Shown: positions 8,997 through 17,715 of the stretch, in pieces
Position numbering within the stretch: position 1 is the stretch's first letter
Layout: each line of letters begins with the position of its first letter
DNA from: Saccharomonospora piscinae
GTDB taxonomy: Bacteria > Actinomycetota > Actinomycetes > Mycobacteriales > Pseudonocardiaceae
Reading direction: 5' to 3'
Assembly (NCBI RefSeq): GCF_005862235.1
Contig: NZ_VCEK01000007.1
Span: forward strand, 68,798-132,797
Length of the DNA: 64,000 bases
The notes under the pieces: model-generated
Databases searched by the model: none
Told to the model about the DNA's origin: nothing
What the model saw: the letters and a program-made list of their open reading frames with translations, nothing else
Program-made: the position numbers and the translations under genes

Positions 8997-9565
8997 TGCG
9001 ACGGATCTGCGTCTTCTGCGGCTCGTCGTCCGGTGCCGACCCCGGCTACGCGGCCGAGGCCGCCGCCGTGGGCAGGCTGCTCGCCGAGCGCGGCATCGGC
9101 GTCGTCTACGGCGGCGGCCAGGTCGGGCTCATGGGTGTGGTGGCCGACGCCGCGCTGGAGGCGGGCGGCGAGGTCACCGGCGTGATCCCGAAACACCTCA
9201 TGCGGGAGGAGATCGCACACCACCACCTCACCGAGCTGCACGTGGTGGACGACATGCACGAGCGCAAGGCGACGATGGCGCGGCTGTCGGACGGGTTCCT
9301 CGCGCTGCCCGGCGGTGCGGGCACGCTGGAGGAGCTGTTCGAGGTGTGGACGTGGGCGCAGCTCGGCCTGCACGCCAAGCCGGTGGGCATGCTCGACGTG
9401 CGCGGCTACTACACGAAGCTGGCGGAATTTCTCGACCACATGGTGGGCGAGGGGTTCCTGAACCTGCCGAGCCGTGACCTGGTCACCGTCTCCCCGGACC
9501 CGGAGGTACTGCTGACGGCGTTCGCCGAACACAGCTACACCCCGGTCGACAAGTGGGCGGGCTGA
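8996..9565 (+). CDS. LOG family protein, Rv1205-like second copy
   Basis: A 189-aa LOG protein, probably a nucleoside 5'-monophosphate phosphoribohydrolase releasing cytokinin-type bases. Motifs are CVFCGSSSG, VYGGGQVGLMG, the arginine/lysine pair in ERKATM, and the signature LPGGAGTLEELFE. It matches M. tuberculosis Rv1205 in size and in position downstream of dapE. The GTG start shares its G with the TAG stop of the upstream paralogue. The frame is open further upstream, but the family begins at this GTG (VRRICVFCGSS). Confidence 0.92.
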   Translation: MRRICVFCGSSSGADPGYAAEAAAVGRLLAERGIGVVYGGGQVGLMGVVADAALEAGGEVTGVIPKHLMREEIAHHHLTELHVVDDMHERKATMARLSDGFLALPGGAGTLEELFEVWTWAQLGLHAKPVGMLDVRGYYTKLAEFLDHMVGEGFLNLPSRDLVTVSPDPEVLLTAFAEHSYTPVDKWAG

Positions 9566-9585
9566 CGCCGGCTGGTGCCGCGGGC

Positions 9586-10260
9586 TCAGGCCGCGTCGGG
9601 GCGGGGCCGCCGGTGATAGTGGTCGACGTACTCTTGGCCGGACAGCTCCATGATCGAGTACATGATCTCGTCGGTGACCGCGCGCCGGATGGCGGGTGAC
9701 GAGCCGAGGCCCTGGTAACGCGTGAAGTCCAGCGGAGGGCCGAACCGCACGTGGACCGGCCCCGGCCTCGGGATCCTGCGCCCCACGGGCAGCAGCCGTT
9801 CGGTGCCGCTCAGCGCCACGGGCACCACGGCGGCGCCCGTCTCCAGCGCCAGCGACCCCACCCCGGTGTGACCCCGGTAGAGCCGCCCGTCCAGCGAGCG
9901 GGTGCCCTCCGGGTAGATGGCGAACGTCTCGCCCCGTTCCAGCACGGCCCGGGCGGCCCCGAGCGCCGCGAGTCCCGCCTGTGCGTTGCCGCGCTCCACC
10001 GGCACGTACCCGAGTGCGGAGAGGAAGGACGCGACGACCTTCCCTTTGAGCCCGCCGCCCGTGAAGTACTCGGCCTTGCCGAGAAACCGCACGGGCCGGG
10101 GCGAGGTGAGCGCGATGACGGCCGTGTCGATGGCGGAGCGGTGGTTGGGCGCGAGCACCACGGGCCCGTCGGCGGGCACGTTGTCCAGGCCGGTCACCTC
10201 CGGCCGGTAGACCAGCCGGGCCAGCGGCGCGAGCCCACGCCTGATCAGCAGTTGCAGCAC
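9586..10260 (-). CDS. 1-acyl-glycerol-3-phosphate acyltransferase (PlsC-like)
   Basis: A 224-aa membrane-associated acyltransferase. The catalytic motif I NHRSAID (HX4D), the substrate motif IYPEGTRS and the later PVALSGTE are all present, so it should transfer an acyl chain to a lysophospholipid. The GTG at 10260, preceded by GGGAGGG, is preferred over an upstream in-frame start that would add a non-conserved extension. It is convergent with the LOG pair. The exact acceptor lipid cannot be told. Confidence 0.88.
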   Translation of the reverse strand: MLQLLIRRGLAPLARLVYRPEVTGLDNVPADGPVVLAPNHRSAIDTAVIALTSPRPVRFLGKAEYFTGGGLKGKVVASFLSALGYVPVERGNAQAGLAALGAARAVLERGETFAIYPEGTRSLDGRLYRGHTGVGSLALETGAAVVPVALSGTERLLPVGRRIPRPGPVHVRFGPPLDFTRYQGLGSSPAIRRAVTDEIMYSIMELSGQEYVDHYHRRPRPDAA

Positions 10261-10412
10261 GGTCCCTCCCCGTCGCGATCCCGCCCCAGCATCGCACGGC
10301 GTCGCCCCCACGCGACCCGGCCGGGTGATGTCGGCACGCGGGACGCGGGGCCGGGCGGGGAGGGCGTCCGGCGCGGCGCACGCCGGGGCGGCGGGTGTGT
10401 CACGATCGTGGG

Positions 10413-10727
10413 GTGACCACCGCCCTGATCTACCTCCTCGTGATGCTGCTGGTGGCGGCCGTGGTGTTCCTGCTGGCCTCGCTGGTGTTCGGCAGGGGCG
10501 AGGAGCTGGCGCCGCTCGCGGCGGGCAGCTCGCCCACCCGGTTGCCCGCGGAGGACATCACCGCCGAGGACGTCGAGGCCGTCAAATACCAGATCGTCGT
10601 GCGGGGGTACAAGATGTCCGAGGTCGACTGGGTGATGGCGCGGCTCGGCACGGAGATCGACCTGCTGCGCGCCAGGGTCGCCGAACTGGAGACGGCGCAC
10701 GCGGGCGGTGAGGTGCGGGGTGAGTGA
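10413..10727 (+). CDS. DivIVA-domain membrane protein (Rv1209-like)
   Basis: A 104-aa protein with one N-terminal transmembrane helix (LIYLLVMLLVAAVVFLLASL, about residues 4-23). A short linker follows, then a DivIVA-type segment: ITAEDVEAVKYQIVVRGYKM followed by a coiled-coil tail. It resembles small actinobacterial DivIVA-domain proteins such as Rv1209, of unclear role at the membrane. The GTG start at 10413 places the helix at the N-terminus. It overlaps the next gene by 8 nt, suggesting coupling. Confidence 0.85.
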   Translation: MTTALIYLLVMLLVAAVVFLLASLVFGRGEELAPLAAGSSPTRLPAEDITAEDVEAVKYQIVVRGYKMSEVDWVMARLGTEIDLLRARVAELETAHAGGEVRGE

Positions 10728-11172
10728 CCTGGCGGTGTCGGTGGAGGTCGCCGCCCCGGCGGGGACGACCTGGCTCGCCCTCACCGACTGGGAACGGCAG
10801 AGCGAGTGGATTCTCGGGACCACGGTCCGGGTCGTGGCGGGCAACGGGCGCAGCGTCGGGTCGAGGCTGGAGGCGTTCACCGGCGTCGGCGGGATCGGCG
10901 TGACCGACACGATGGAGATCACGAGCTGGGAGCCCCCGGTGCGCTGCACCGTGCGGCACCTCGGCAAGATCGTCCGGGGCACGGGCGGCTTTCACGTCCA
11001 CGCGCGGGGGCCGCAGCGCAGCGTCTTCGTGTGGGCCGAGGAGTTCACGCCCCCGTTCGGTCCGGTGGGGAGGCTGGGATGGCTGCTGGTGAGGCCCGCG
11101 TTCACGCTGGCGCTGCGCCGGTCGATGCGGACGTTCGCGCGGTTCGCGGAGAGCTACATGGTGGGCGGGTGA
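10720..11172 (+). CDS. SRPBCC family protein
   Basis: A 150-aa START/Bet v1-like (SRPBCC) small ligand-binding protein. It starts VSDLAVSVEVAAPAGTTW, with TDWERQSEW in helix 2 and a long C-terminal helix (RSMRTFARFAESY), which form the hydrophobic pocket in this fold. Polyketide-cyclase-like and lipid-binding members share the pattern, so no specific substrate can be given. It lies between the DivIVA-domain gene and tag with 8- and 4-nt overlaps. Confidence 0.8.
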   Translation: MSDLAVSVEVAAPAGTTWLALTDWERQSEWILGTTVRVVAGNGRSVGSRLEAFTGVGGIGVTDTMEITSWEPPVRCTVRHLGKIVRGTGGFHVHARGPQRSVFVWAEEFTPPFGPVGRLGWLLVRPAFTLALRRSMRTFARFAESYMVGG

Positions 11173-11741
11173 GCCCGGAACTGCTCGGGCCCGACGGCGT
11201 GGCCCGCTGCGCGTGGGGCAACACCGCACCCGACTACGCGACCTATCACGACGAGGAGTGGGGCGTGCCCCTGCGCGGCGAGACCGCGCTGTTCGAGCGG
11301 CTGACGCTGGAGGCGTTCCAGTCGGGGCTGTCGTGGCTGACGATCCTGCGCAAGCGCGAGCACTTCCGCCGCGCCTTCGCCGGGTTCGACCCGGCGCGGA
11401 TCGCGGAGTTCGGCGACGCCGACGTCGCACGGCTGCTCGCCGACGCCACCATCGTGCGCAACCGGGCGAAGATCCTCGCGACGATCCGCAACGCCAGGGC
11501 GGCCACGGCGCTGGACCGGCCACTGGACGAGCTGCTGTGGTCGTTCGCGCCGCCGCCGGACTCGCGTACCCGGCCCCGCACGATGGCCGACGTCCCCGCC
11601 ACCACGCCCGAGTCGACGGCGATGGCCAGGACGCTGAAGCGGCAGGGTTTCGCGTTCGTCGGCCCCACCACCTGCCACGCGCTGATGCAGGCGACCGGCA
11701 TGGTGGACGACCACGTGCGGGGCTGCTTCCGGGCGCTCTAA
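11169..11741 (+). CDS. tag: DNA-3-methyladenine glycosylase I
   Basis: A 190-aa Tag glycosylase that excises 3-methyladenine from alkylated DNA. The N-terminal CAWGN and DYATYHDEEWG, the helix-hairpin region WLTILRKREHFRRAFAGFDP, and the C-terminal zinc ligands (TTCHALMQ, VDDHVRGC) are diagnostic. It starts at a GTG inside the SRPBCC stop region (4-nt overlap). Its stop overlaps the stop of the convergent enoyl-CoA hydratase gene. It corresponds to tagA in the conserved actinobacterial order. Confidence 0.93.
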   Translation: MSPELLGPDGVARCAWGNTAPDYATYHDEEWGVPLRGETALFERLTLEAFQSGLSWLTILRKREHFRRAFAGFDPARIAEFGDADVARLLADATIVRNRAKILATIRNARAATALDRPLDELLWSFAPPPDSRTRPRTMADVPATTPESTAMARTLKRQGFAFVGPTTCHALMQATGMVDDHVRGCFRAL

Positions 11742-12580
11742 CGGCCGGTGAAGCGGGGGCGTCGCTTCTCCACGAACGCCTCCACGGCCTCCCGGTGATC
11801 GGCCGTGGCACCCAGCTCGGTCTGCGCCGCGTCCTCCGCCGCCAGTGCCTCCGCCAGCGACGACCCGGCCGCCGCGGCCACGGTGCTCTTCACCTTCGCG
11901 TAGGCGCGGGTGGGACCCGCTGCCAGTGTCGCGGCCACGGTGTGTGCGCGGCTCGCGAGCTCGTCGTCCGGCACCACCTCGCCCACCAGCCCGAGCCGCA
12001 GTGCCTCGGTGCTGTCGACCTTGCGCGCGAGCAGCATCAGCTCCACTGCCCTGCCGTGGCCGACGAGCCGTTGCAGCGTCCACGACGCGCCCGAGTCCGG
12101 GCCGAGGCCGACACCGGCGAACGCCATGGCGAAACTGGCCGACGCTCCCGCGACCCGCAGGTCGCTGGCGTAGGCGAAGGCGGCGCCCGCGCCCGCCGCC
12201 GACCCGTTCACCGCGGCGATGACCGGCTTGGGCATGTCCACGATCGCGGTGACGATCGGGTTGTAGTGCTCGGCGACCGTGCGCAGCGGCGCCGTGTCCC
12301 CGGAACGCAGCATGCCGACGTGCTCCTTGAGATCCTGGCCCGCGCAGAAGGCCCTGCCGGACCCGGTGAGCACGACCGCCCGCACGGTGTCGTCGGCCGC
12401 CGCGTCCCGCAGCGCGGCGAGCAGGCGCTCCTTCAACTCGACGGTCAGCGAGTTGTAGGCGTCCGGCCGGTTCAACGTGAGCGTGCGCACGCCGTCGGCG
12501 TCGGTCACCAGCAGTACCCCGCCGTCGTCGCCCCCGGAAACGGCGTTCGTGTTCGCGTCCGTGTTGTCCTGTGCGGTCAC
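11738..12580 (-). CDS. Enoyl-CoA hydratase/isomerase family protein
   Basis: A 280-aa crotonase-fold protein. The oxyanion-hole motifs are SGRAFCAGQDLKEH and VNGSAAGAGAAFAYASDLRVA. The acidic position after GVGLGPDSG is aspartate where many hydratases have glutamate, so the reaction may be isomerase-like (PaaG-type). The GTG start (12580) follows GGAGG by 6 nt. The C-terminal EAFVEKRRPRFTGR is typical of the family. The substrate is unknown. Confidence 0.85.
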   Translation of the reverse strand: MTAQDNTDANTNAVSGGDDGGVLLVTDADGVRTLTLNRPDAYNSLTVELKERLLAALRDAAADDTVRAVVLTGSGRAFCAGQDLKEHVGMLRSGDTAPLRTVAEHYNPIVTAIVDMPKPVIAAVNGSAAGAGAAFAYASDLRVAGASASFAMAFAGVGLGPDSGASWTLQRLVGHGRAVELMLLARKVDSTEALRLGLVGEVVPDDELASRAHTVAATLAAGPTRAYAKVKSTVAAAAGSSLAEALAAEDAAQTELGATADHREAVEAFVEKRRPRFTGR

Positions 12581-12769
12581 CGAAAACCTCCGTCGTTCGT
12601 CCTCGCCCGGCGAGTCTGACAGGCCCGCGGCGCGCATACCAGCAACGATCCGGCGTCGCTAAGATCGGTCCACGTTCGCGGCCCACTCCTCATGGGGGAC
12701 AATGGTCACGACCCGGTTGCTTTGGCGAGCGCGACCCGGGCGCGCTGGTTCAGACGGAGGGAGCACGCT

Positions 12770-12937
12770 ATGGCGGCCATGAAGCCCCGGACCGGTGACG
12801 GTCCCCTCGAAGTGACCAAGGAGGGACGGGGCCTCGTGATGCGCGTACCGCTCGAGGGCGGTGGGCGACTCGTCGTCGAACTGACGGCCGAGGAGGCCAA
12901 GGACCTCGGCGTGGCCCTCCAGCAGGCCACCAGCTGA
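12770..12937 (+). CDS. DUF3117 protein (Rv1211-like)
   Basis: A 55-aa protein of the actinobacterial DUF3117 family, starting MAAMKPRTGDGPLEVTKEGR and ending DLGVALQQATS. It is very strongly conserved in actinobacteria, yet no molecular function is known to me. The ATG at 12770 is preceded by ACGGAGGG at good spacing. Position after tag matches Rv1210-Rv1211 in M. tuberculosis. Confidence 0.9.
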   Translation: MAAMKPRTGDGPLEVTKEGRGLVMRVPLEGGGRLVVELTAEEAKDLGVALQQATS

Positions 12938-13002
12938 CAGCCCCGCTCCATTTATGCCGGTGCCGACTCGGCCCGGCCTGACTCGTTGTGCCTGGAGATC
13001 GT

Positions 13003-14469
13003 ATGGCCCGCCCGCCGCTTCCCTCCGTTCCCTCGCGGCTGGTCGAGGTGGAGGTGGCCGACCGCACGAGACGAACAGCCCCGGTGGCGGTGCTCGTCAC
13101 GAACGAGGACGTCGCCGAGGGCGCGGTCTCCGGCCCGCCGGGCTTCGCGGGTGCGGAGGGCGAGGTCCAGGAGCTGACCGACGGCGACGGCCCCCGCTGG
13201 CTGGTCGGCGTCGGTGCGGGGGCGCCACGGCACTACCGCACGGCCGGTGCGACCTTCGTCCGCGCCGCGCACGCCTGCGCGGACACCACGGCCTCCTCGG
13301 GTGGGCGCCCCCCGCTCACGGTGCAGGTGCGACCACCCGCGCGGGCGGGCGCCGCCGAGTACGCCGCGTTCGCGACGGGTGCGCTGCTGGGCGGGTACCG
13401 GTTCCGGGTGAGCGGGGCCGAGGCGCCGGTCCGGGTCCGGACACTGCGGCTGGTCGCGCCGGGCGAGGGCCTGACCGAGTGCGCCGACGCCGTCGCCAGG
13501 GCGGTCGAGCTGGCCCGCGCCACCGCACTGGCGCGTGATCTGGCCAACGCACCGTCCAACGTGAAGGACCCGGCGTGGCTGGCGCGGACGGCCGAGCGCA
13601 CCGCCGGAGCCACACCGGGCATCGACGTCACCGTGCGGGACGAGAAGTGGCTCGCACGGAACCGGTTCGGTGGAATGCTCGCCGTGGGCGGCGGCGCGGC
13701 GTCTCCGCCGCGGCTGGTGGAGCTGGAGTACCGGCCCCGTGGCGCCACGACGCACCTGCTGCTCGTCGGGAAAGGCATCACCTTCGACACGGGCGGACTC
13801 TCGCTGAAGCCCAACGCGGGCATGCACCTCATGCGCACGGACATGTCCGGCGGCGGTGCCGTCATCGCGGCCGTCCGCGCGATCGCCGCGCTGCGGTTGC
13901 CCGTCCGGATCACCGCACTCGTGCCCTCGGCGGAGAACACCGTGTCGGGCTCGGCCTACCGGCCGGGTGACGTGGTACGCCACTACGGCGGACGCACCAC
14001 GCAGGTCGACAACACCGACGCCGAGGGCAGGATGGTGCTCGCCGACGCGCTCGCCTACGGCACCGCGACGTTCCGCCCGGACGTGGTCGTCGACGTCGCC
14101 ACCCTCACCGGCGCCATGAAGGTGGCGCTGGGACTGCGTACCGGCGGGCTCTTCGCCACCGTGGACGACCTCGCCGACCGCCTCCGCACGGCGGGGGACG
14201 TCGTGGGGGAGCGCTGGTGGCGGATGCCGTTGTCGGAGGAGCACACCGCCGCCGTCACCGCCGACATCGCCGACGGCCGTCAGTGCCCACCCGGCCCCGG
14301 CGGCGTCACCGCCGCGCTCTTCCTGCGCGAGTTCACCGCCGGGCTGCCGTGGGCGCACCTGGACATCGCGGGCCCGGCCAGGGCGGAGAGCACGTACGCG
14401 GAGGTCGTGCCCGGCGGGACCGGTTTCGCCGCCCGCACTCTCGTGGAGTTCGCCGCCTCCTATCGCTGA
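13003..14469 (+). CDS. M17 leucyl aminopeptidase
   Basis: A 488-aa cytosolic two-metal aminopeptidase. The C-terminal catalytic domain shows all expected metal and catalytic positions: GKGITFDTGGLSLKP (Lys and Asp ligands plus catalytic Lys), RTDMSGG (Asp), and the family signature NTDAEGRMVLADAL (Asp and Glu ligands plus catalytic Arg). The N-terminal domain (about 1-170) is divergent, as is common in actinobacterial paralogues. The ATG at 13003 follows GGAGATCGT. It is monocistronic and convergent with the LysR gene, whose 3' end overlaps it by 10 nt. Confidence 0.92.
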   Translation: MARPPLPSVPSRLVEVEVADRTRRTAPVAVLVTNEDVAEGAVSGPPGFAGAEGEVQELTDGDGPRWLVGVGAGAPRHYRTAGATFVRAAHACADTTASSGGRPPLTVQVRPPARAGAAEYAAFATGALLGGYRFRVSGAEAPVRVRTLRLVAPGEGLTECADAVARAVELARATALARDLANAPSNVKDPAWLARTAERTAGATPGIDVTVRDEKWLARNRFGGMLAVGGGAASPPRLVELEYRPRGATTHLLLVGKGITFDTGGLSLKPNAGMHLMRTDMSGGGAVIAAVRAIAALRLPVRITALVPSAENTVSGSAYRPGDVVRHYGGRTTQVDNTDAEGRMVLADALAYGTATFRPDVVVDVATLTGAMKVALGLRTGGLFATVDDLADRLRTAGDVVGERWWRMPLSEEHTAAVTADIADGRQCPPGPGGVTAALFLREFTAGLPWAHLDIAGPARAESTYAEVVPGGTGFAARTLVEFAASYR

Positions 14470-15398
14470 GCGGGGCCGCCGGCGCGGGCATGCTGCCGGA
14501 CGAAGTCGCGAAACGCCGTCACGGCGGGCGGCAGCGGATGCCCGGCGGGCCACGCCAGCCCGATCTCGCGGGTCACGGGCGGGTCGAGCCGGATCTCGGC
14601 GACTCCCGAGGGCGGCCGGGGGCCGAACGCGGGCAGCAGCGCCACGCCCAGACCGGCCGCGACGAGGCCCCGCACGGTGTCGGACTCCTGCCCCTCGAAG
14701 GCCACCGTGGGCGTGAATCCCGCCTCGGCGCACAGCTCGTCGGTGATCTGCCGCAGCCCATAGCCGTGTTCGAGTAGCACGAACACCTCCCCGGCCAGCT
14801 CGGCGACACCGACTCCCGCCCGGTCCGCGAGCCGGTGGTCCGCCGGTACGGCCAGGAACAGTTCCTGCTCGTCCAGGACGACCGAGTCGAGGCCCGGCGC
14901 GGCGGGAGGCGGCGCCACCAGCGCCAGATCGACCGTGCCCGACGCGAGTCCGGTCACGATGTCGTCCCTCGACCCCTGCACCAGGCTGAACCGGACGTGC
15001 GGGTTGCCTGCCCTGAAGTCCCGGACCAGCGTGGGAACCAGCGACCGGCCGAGCAGGTGCAGGAATCCGAGCACGACGTGCCCCGACGCGGGGTCGATCT
15101 CCTCCCCGACCTGGCGCACACCGTGCTCGAGCGCGTCGATGGCCCGTCCTGCCGCCCCGGCGAGGAGGTGCCCGACCCGCGTGAGGCGCAGCCCGCGTCC
15201 GTCGGCGACGGTCAGCGGCGTGCCCACCCGGGCGCTCAGCGCCGCGAGGCGGCGGCTGGCGGTGGGCTGCGGAATGCCGAGGACCGCCGCCGCCCGGGTG
15301 AGATTGCCCGTGACGTCCAACACGTGGAGCAGCGCGGCGCCGGGGGCCAGCTCCGCGGTGAGCGGGGTGGGCCGTACGTCCGGCAGCTCATTCGTCAT
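14460..15398 (-). CDS. LysR-family regulator, divergent to MFS transporter
   Basis: A 312-aa LysR-type transcription factor. The N-terminal winged helix-turn-helix (about residues 22-80: VTGNLTRAAAVLGIPQPTASRRLAAL) is followed by a substrate-binding domain. The ATG at 15398 lies 7 nt after a CATAAT hexamer, which suggests a leaderless transcript; a further in-frame ATG at 15425 is possible. The divergent arrangement with an MFS exporter mirrors E. coli ynfL/ynfM, so it probably controls that transporter. Confidence 0.85.
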   Translation of the reverse strand: MTNELPDVRPTPLTAELAPGAALLHVLDVTGNLTRAAAVLGIPQPTASRRLAALSARVGTPLTVADGRGLRLTRVGHLLAGAAGRAIDALEHGVRQVGEEIDPASGHVVLGFLHLLGRSLVPTLVRDFRAGNPHVRFSLVQGSRDDIVTGLASGTVDLALVAPPPAAPGLDSVVLDEQELFLAVPADHRLADRAGVGVAELAGEVFVLLEHGYGLRQITDELCAEAGFTPTVAFEGQESDTVRGLVAAGLGVALLPAFGPRPPSGVAEIRLDPPVTREIGLAWPAGHPLPPAVTAFRDFVRQHARAGGPAQR

Positions 15399-15456
15399 GG
15401 TATCGATTATGCCCAGAAAGCGCATTGGACGTATTGGTTAGCAACACTTACCGTCG

Positions 15457-16686
15457 ATGGGCGTGGGGTCCACCGCGCAGGAATCCGTGACCAGTCCCGT
15501 GAGCGCCCGCCGCGTGACCGTGGCGGTGGCCGCGGCGGGACTCTGCTCGTTCTCGTTGCTGTACGCGCCCCAGCCGTTGCTGCCGCAGTTGGCCGCCGAG
15601 TTCGCGCTCGATCCCGGCGCCGCGTCGCTCGCCGTGTCGGCGGGGACGGGCGGGCTCGCCCTCGCCGTGCTGCCGCTCGCGGTGCTGTCCGAGATCGTGG
15701 GCAAGCGGCGGGTGATCCTGGCTTCGGTGCTGGTGTCGGCACTGCTCGGGCTGTTGCTGCCGCTGGCTCCCTCCTACGAGGTCCTGCTCGTCCTGCGGGT
15801 GGTGCAGGGCATGGCCATCGCGGGGTTTCCCGGCGTCGCGGCGGCGTATCTCGCGGAACTGCTCGGGGCGGCGGGCGTGGCGGGCGCGGTCGGAGCCATG
15901 ATCGCCGGGAACACGGTGGGGGGCATGCTCGGCAGGCTCACCGCCGGAGGTGTCACGGACTGGCTGGGCTGGCACGGCGCCCTGGCCGCGGTCGGGGTGA
16001 TCGGGGCGTTGTGCGCGCTGCTCACCGTCGGCACGCTGCCGAGGGCACCCGAGGGCGCGCGGGTCGAGCGACGCGCACTCCGGCCTCGGCTGCGTACCGT
16101 GCGCTCGGGGTTCGCGGCCGGACTGCGGACGCGGGTGCTCTGGGCGCAGTACGGCGTGGCACTGCTGGCCATGGGCTCGTTCGTGGCCCTCTACAACGCG
16201 GCCGGCTTCCGGCTGACCGGCGACCCGTTGAATCTCAGTCCGGCCGTCGCCTCACTCGTGTTCCTCTGCTACGCCATGGGTTCGGTCTCGTCGGCCACGG
16301 CGGGCAGGCTCGTGGCGCGGTACGGGCGCGCGCGGTGCCTGCTCGTGAGCCTCGCCGTGACCGCGCTGGGTGCGGTGGCCACGGTGGCGGACTCGCTGGT
16401 GATCGTGGTCGCGGGTTTCGTGGTGTTCACGGGCGGGTTCTTCGCCGCTCATGCCGTCGCCAACGGGTGGGCGGCGGCCGAGGCGCCTACCAGGGCTCGT
16501 GCCTCGGCGTCGGGGCTGTACACGCTCGCGTACTACCTCGGTAGCAGCGTGGGTGGCACCGTGGGCAGCGTGGTGTACGGGTACGCGGGCTGGGGCTGGC
16601 TCGTCGGTGCCGTGTCGGTGTGGCTCGGGGTCGCCGCGGCGGGTGTGCTCCTGCTCGCGCGACCGAGAGTGACGGCGACCGCGTGA
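15457..16686 (+). CDS. MFS transporter, YnfM-like efflux family
   Basis: A 409-aa major facilitator superfamily protein with 12 predicted transmembrane segments. It opens VAAAGLCSFSLLYAPQPLLP, characteristic of the YnfM/arabinose-efflux-like branch. The loop 2-3 motif is LSEIVGKRRVIL, and a second cytoplasmic loop reads LVARYGRARCL. It is likely a proton-driven exporter of unknown substrate. It is divergent from the LysR gene, 58 bp apart, consistent with shared regulation. An in-frame start at 15487 (VTSPVSARRV) is also possible. Confidence 0.85.
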   Translation: MGVGSTAQESVTSPVSARRVTVAVAAAGLCSFSLLYAPQPLLPQLAAEFALDPGAASLAVSAGTGGLALAVLPLAVLSEIVGKRRVILASVLVSALLGLLLPLAPSYEVLLVLRVVQGMAIAGFPGVAAAYLAELLGAAGVAGAVGAMIAGNTVGGMLGRLTAGGVTDWLGWHGALAAVGVIGALCALLTVGTLPRAPEGARVERRALRPRLRTVRSGFAAGLRTRVLWAQYGVALLAMGSFVALYNAAGFRLTGDPLNLSPAVASLVFLCYAMGSVSSATAGRLVARYGRARCLLVSLAVTALGAVATVADSLVIVVAGFVVFTGGFFAAHAVANGWAAAEAPTRARASASGLYTLAYYLGSSVGGTVGSVVYGYAGWGWLVGAVSVWLGVAAAGVLLLARPRVTATA

Positions 16687-16704
16687 GGAACCACCGCATC
16701 GTGC

Positions 16705-16720
16705 CCGAACATTTGTTCGA
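16705..16720. promoter_or_regulatory. LexA SOS box, orphan
   Basis: CCGAACATTTGTTCGA matches the actinobacterial LexA consensus (TCGAAC-N4-GTTCGA) at 11 of the 12 specified bases. A TATGAT hexamer follows at 16729-16734 and an ATG 6 nt after it at 16741. The site lies 18 bp after the MFS stop codon. The ATG leads only into sequence antisense to the O-methyltransferase, so no SOS gene is present to explain the box. Confidence 0.7.
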
Positions 16721-16767
16721 TTATTGGCTATGATGAGGTCATGAACAGCAGCGACACTCCGGTGGCC

Positions 16768-17427
16768 TCACGAGTCCGACGTCGCCATGGCGGCGACCAG
16801 CAAGCCGTTGCCCATGGGCAGCAGGGTGGGCACCAGCCGGGTGTCCTCGCGGACCGCGCGGGCGACGTCGCGCAGCGCGAGCAGTTCCGGCTCACGCCGG
16901 GTGGGGTCCGCGAGGCGGCCCGCGGCGAGCACGTTGTGAAACACGATCACGCCGCCCCGTCGCAGCAGTTGCACGCCGAGGTCGAAGTAGCCGGGGTACT
17001 CGACGCGCGCGGCGTCGGCGAAGACCAGGTCGTAGCCCGCCGTCGTGAGCCGCGACAACACGTCGAGCGCTCTTCCCATGATCAGCCGGGTCCGGCCGGC
17101 CGGGTATCCGGCGTCGAGGAACGAGCGCCGGGCGCTGCGGTGGAACTCCGGTTCGATGTCGATCGAGGTCAGGACGCCGTCGGGTGGCATTCCTCTGAGC
17201 AGGTACAGGCCGCTGACGCCCGCGCCGGTCCCGATCTCGACCACCGCTCTGGCCTGCAACGCCGCCGTCAGGAAGCTCAGCGTCGACCCTGTGGCGCACG
17301 ACACCGGTGGGCAGCCGAGCTGTTCGGCTCGCAGGCGGGCCCCGGTAAGGACGTCATCCTCGGGCAGGTACGCCTCGATGAATTCGCCGAGATCGACCCA
17401 ACCGGTGATGTGCGTCTCGGAGTCCAC
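16768..17427 (-). CDS. O-methyltransferase family 3 (Rv1220c-like)
   Basis: A 219-aa SAM-dependent class I methyltransferase of the catechol/caffeoyl-CoA O-methyltransferase family. SAM motif I is VVEIGTGAGVSGLYLL (about residues 62-77), then SIDIEPEFHRSARR and DLVFADAARVEY. The GTG start gives VDSETHITGW. It is transcribed away from sigE, exactly as Rv1220c is next to sigE in M. tuberculosis. The methyl acceptor is unknown. Confidence 0.88.
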   Translation of the reverse strand: MDSETHITGWVDLGEFIEAYLPEDDVLTGARLRAEQLGCPPVSCATGSTLSFLTAALQARAVVEIGTGAGVSGLYLLRGMPPDGVLTSIDIEPEFHRSARRSFLDAGYPAGRTRLIMGRALDVLSRLTTAGYDLVFADAARVEYPGYFDLGVQLLRRGGVIVFHNVLAAGRLADPTRREPELLALRDVARAVREDTRLVPTLLPMGNGLLVAAMATSDS

Positions 17428-17619
17428 GCGCCAGAGGTTAGCGCGGCACCCCCCGGGTGCTGGGCCAGTACGGCAGGCCGCAGTGCTGTTCGTCTCCGCG
17501 ACGGCGGTCGCGAGGACACGAAGCCCCCCGGTCGCTTATGGTGACCGGTTCGGTGACACTGCGGGGTTGTCGCAGGTTGGCGGCGCGTCGAGGGAACGTC
17601 CCGGCTCGGCATGCTGCTT

Positions 17620-17636
17620 TCTCAGGATGCTCTCAG
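17620..17636 (+). promoter_or_regulatory. TCTCAG direct repeat, MprA-like site
   Basis: Two TCTCAG hexamers start 11 bp apart, one helical turn. Mycobacterial MprA, a response regulator that controls sigE, recognises loosely conserved direct repeats of this kind. The similarity is from memory, and no mprAB genes lie in the window. Confidence 0.5.
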
Positions 17637-17688
17637 ACGTCCTTCACTACAACCACAGGAAAGCGGGTAACACTGGGACGCCAAGGAC

Positions 17689-17715
17689 GGGAACTCCCGT
17701 TGTTTCCGCCACGTT
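17689..17715 (+). promoter_or_regulatory. ECF-type promoter of sigE
   Basis: GGGAAC at 17689-17694, then 17 bp, then CGTT at 17712-17715 is the SigE/SigH-type promoter signature of actinobacteria. It lies 27 bp upstream of the sigE ATG, consistent with positive autoregulation. Confidence 0.7.

Noticed and set aside
16741-17544. 267-codon frame starting at the ATG after the SOS promoter
   Set aside because: Beyond the first nine codons it is antisense to the O-methyltransferase and has no recognisable domain. I kept only the promoter as a finding.
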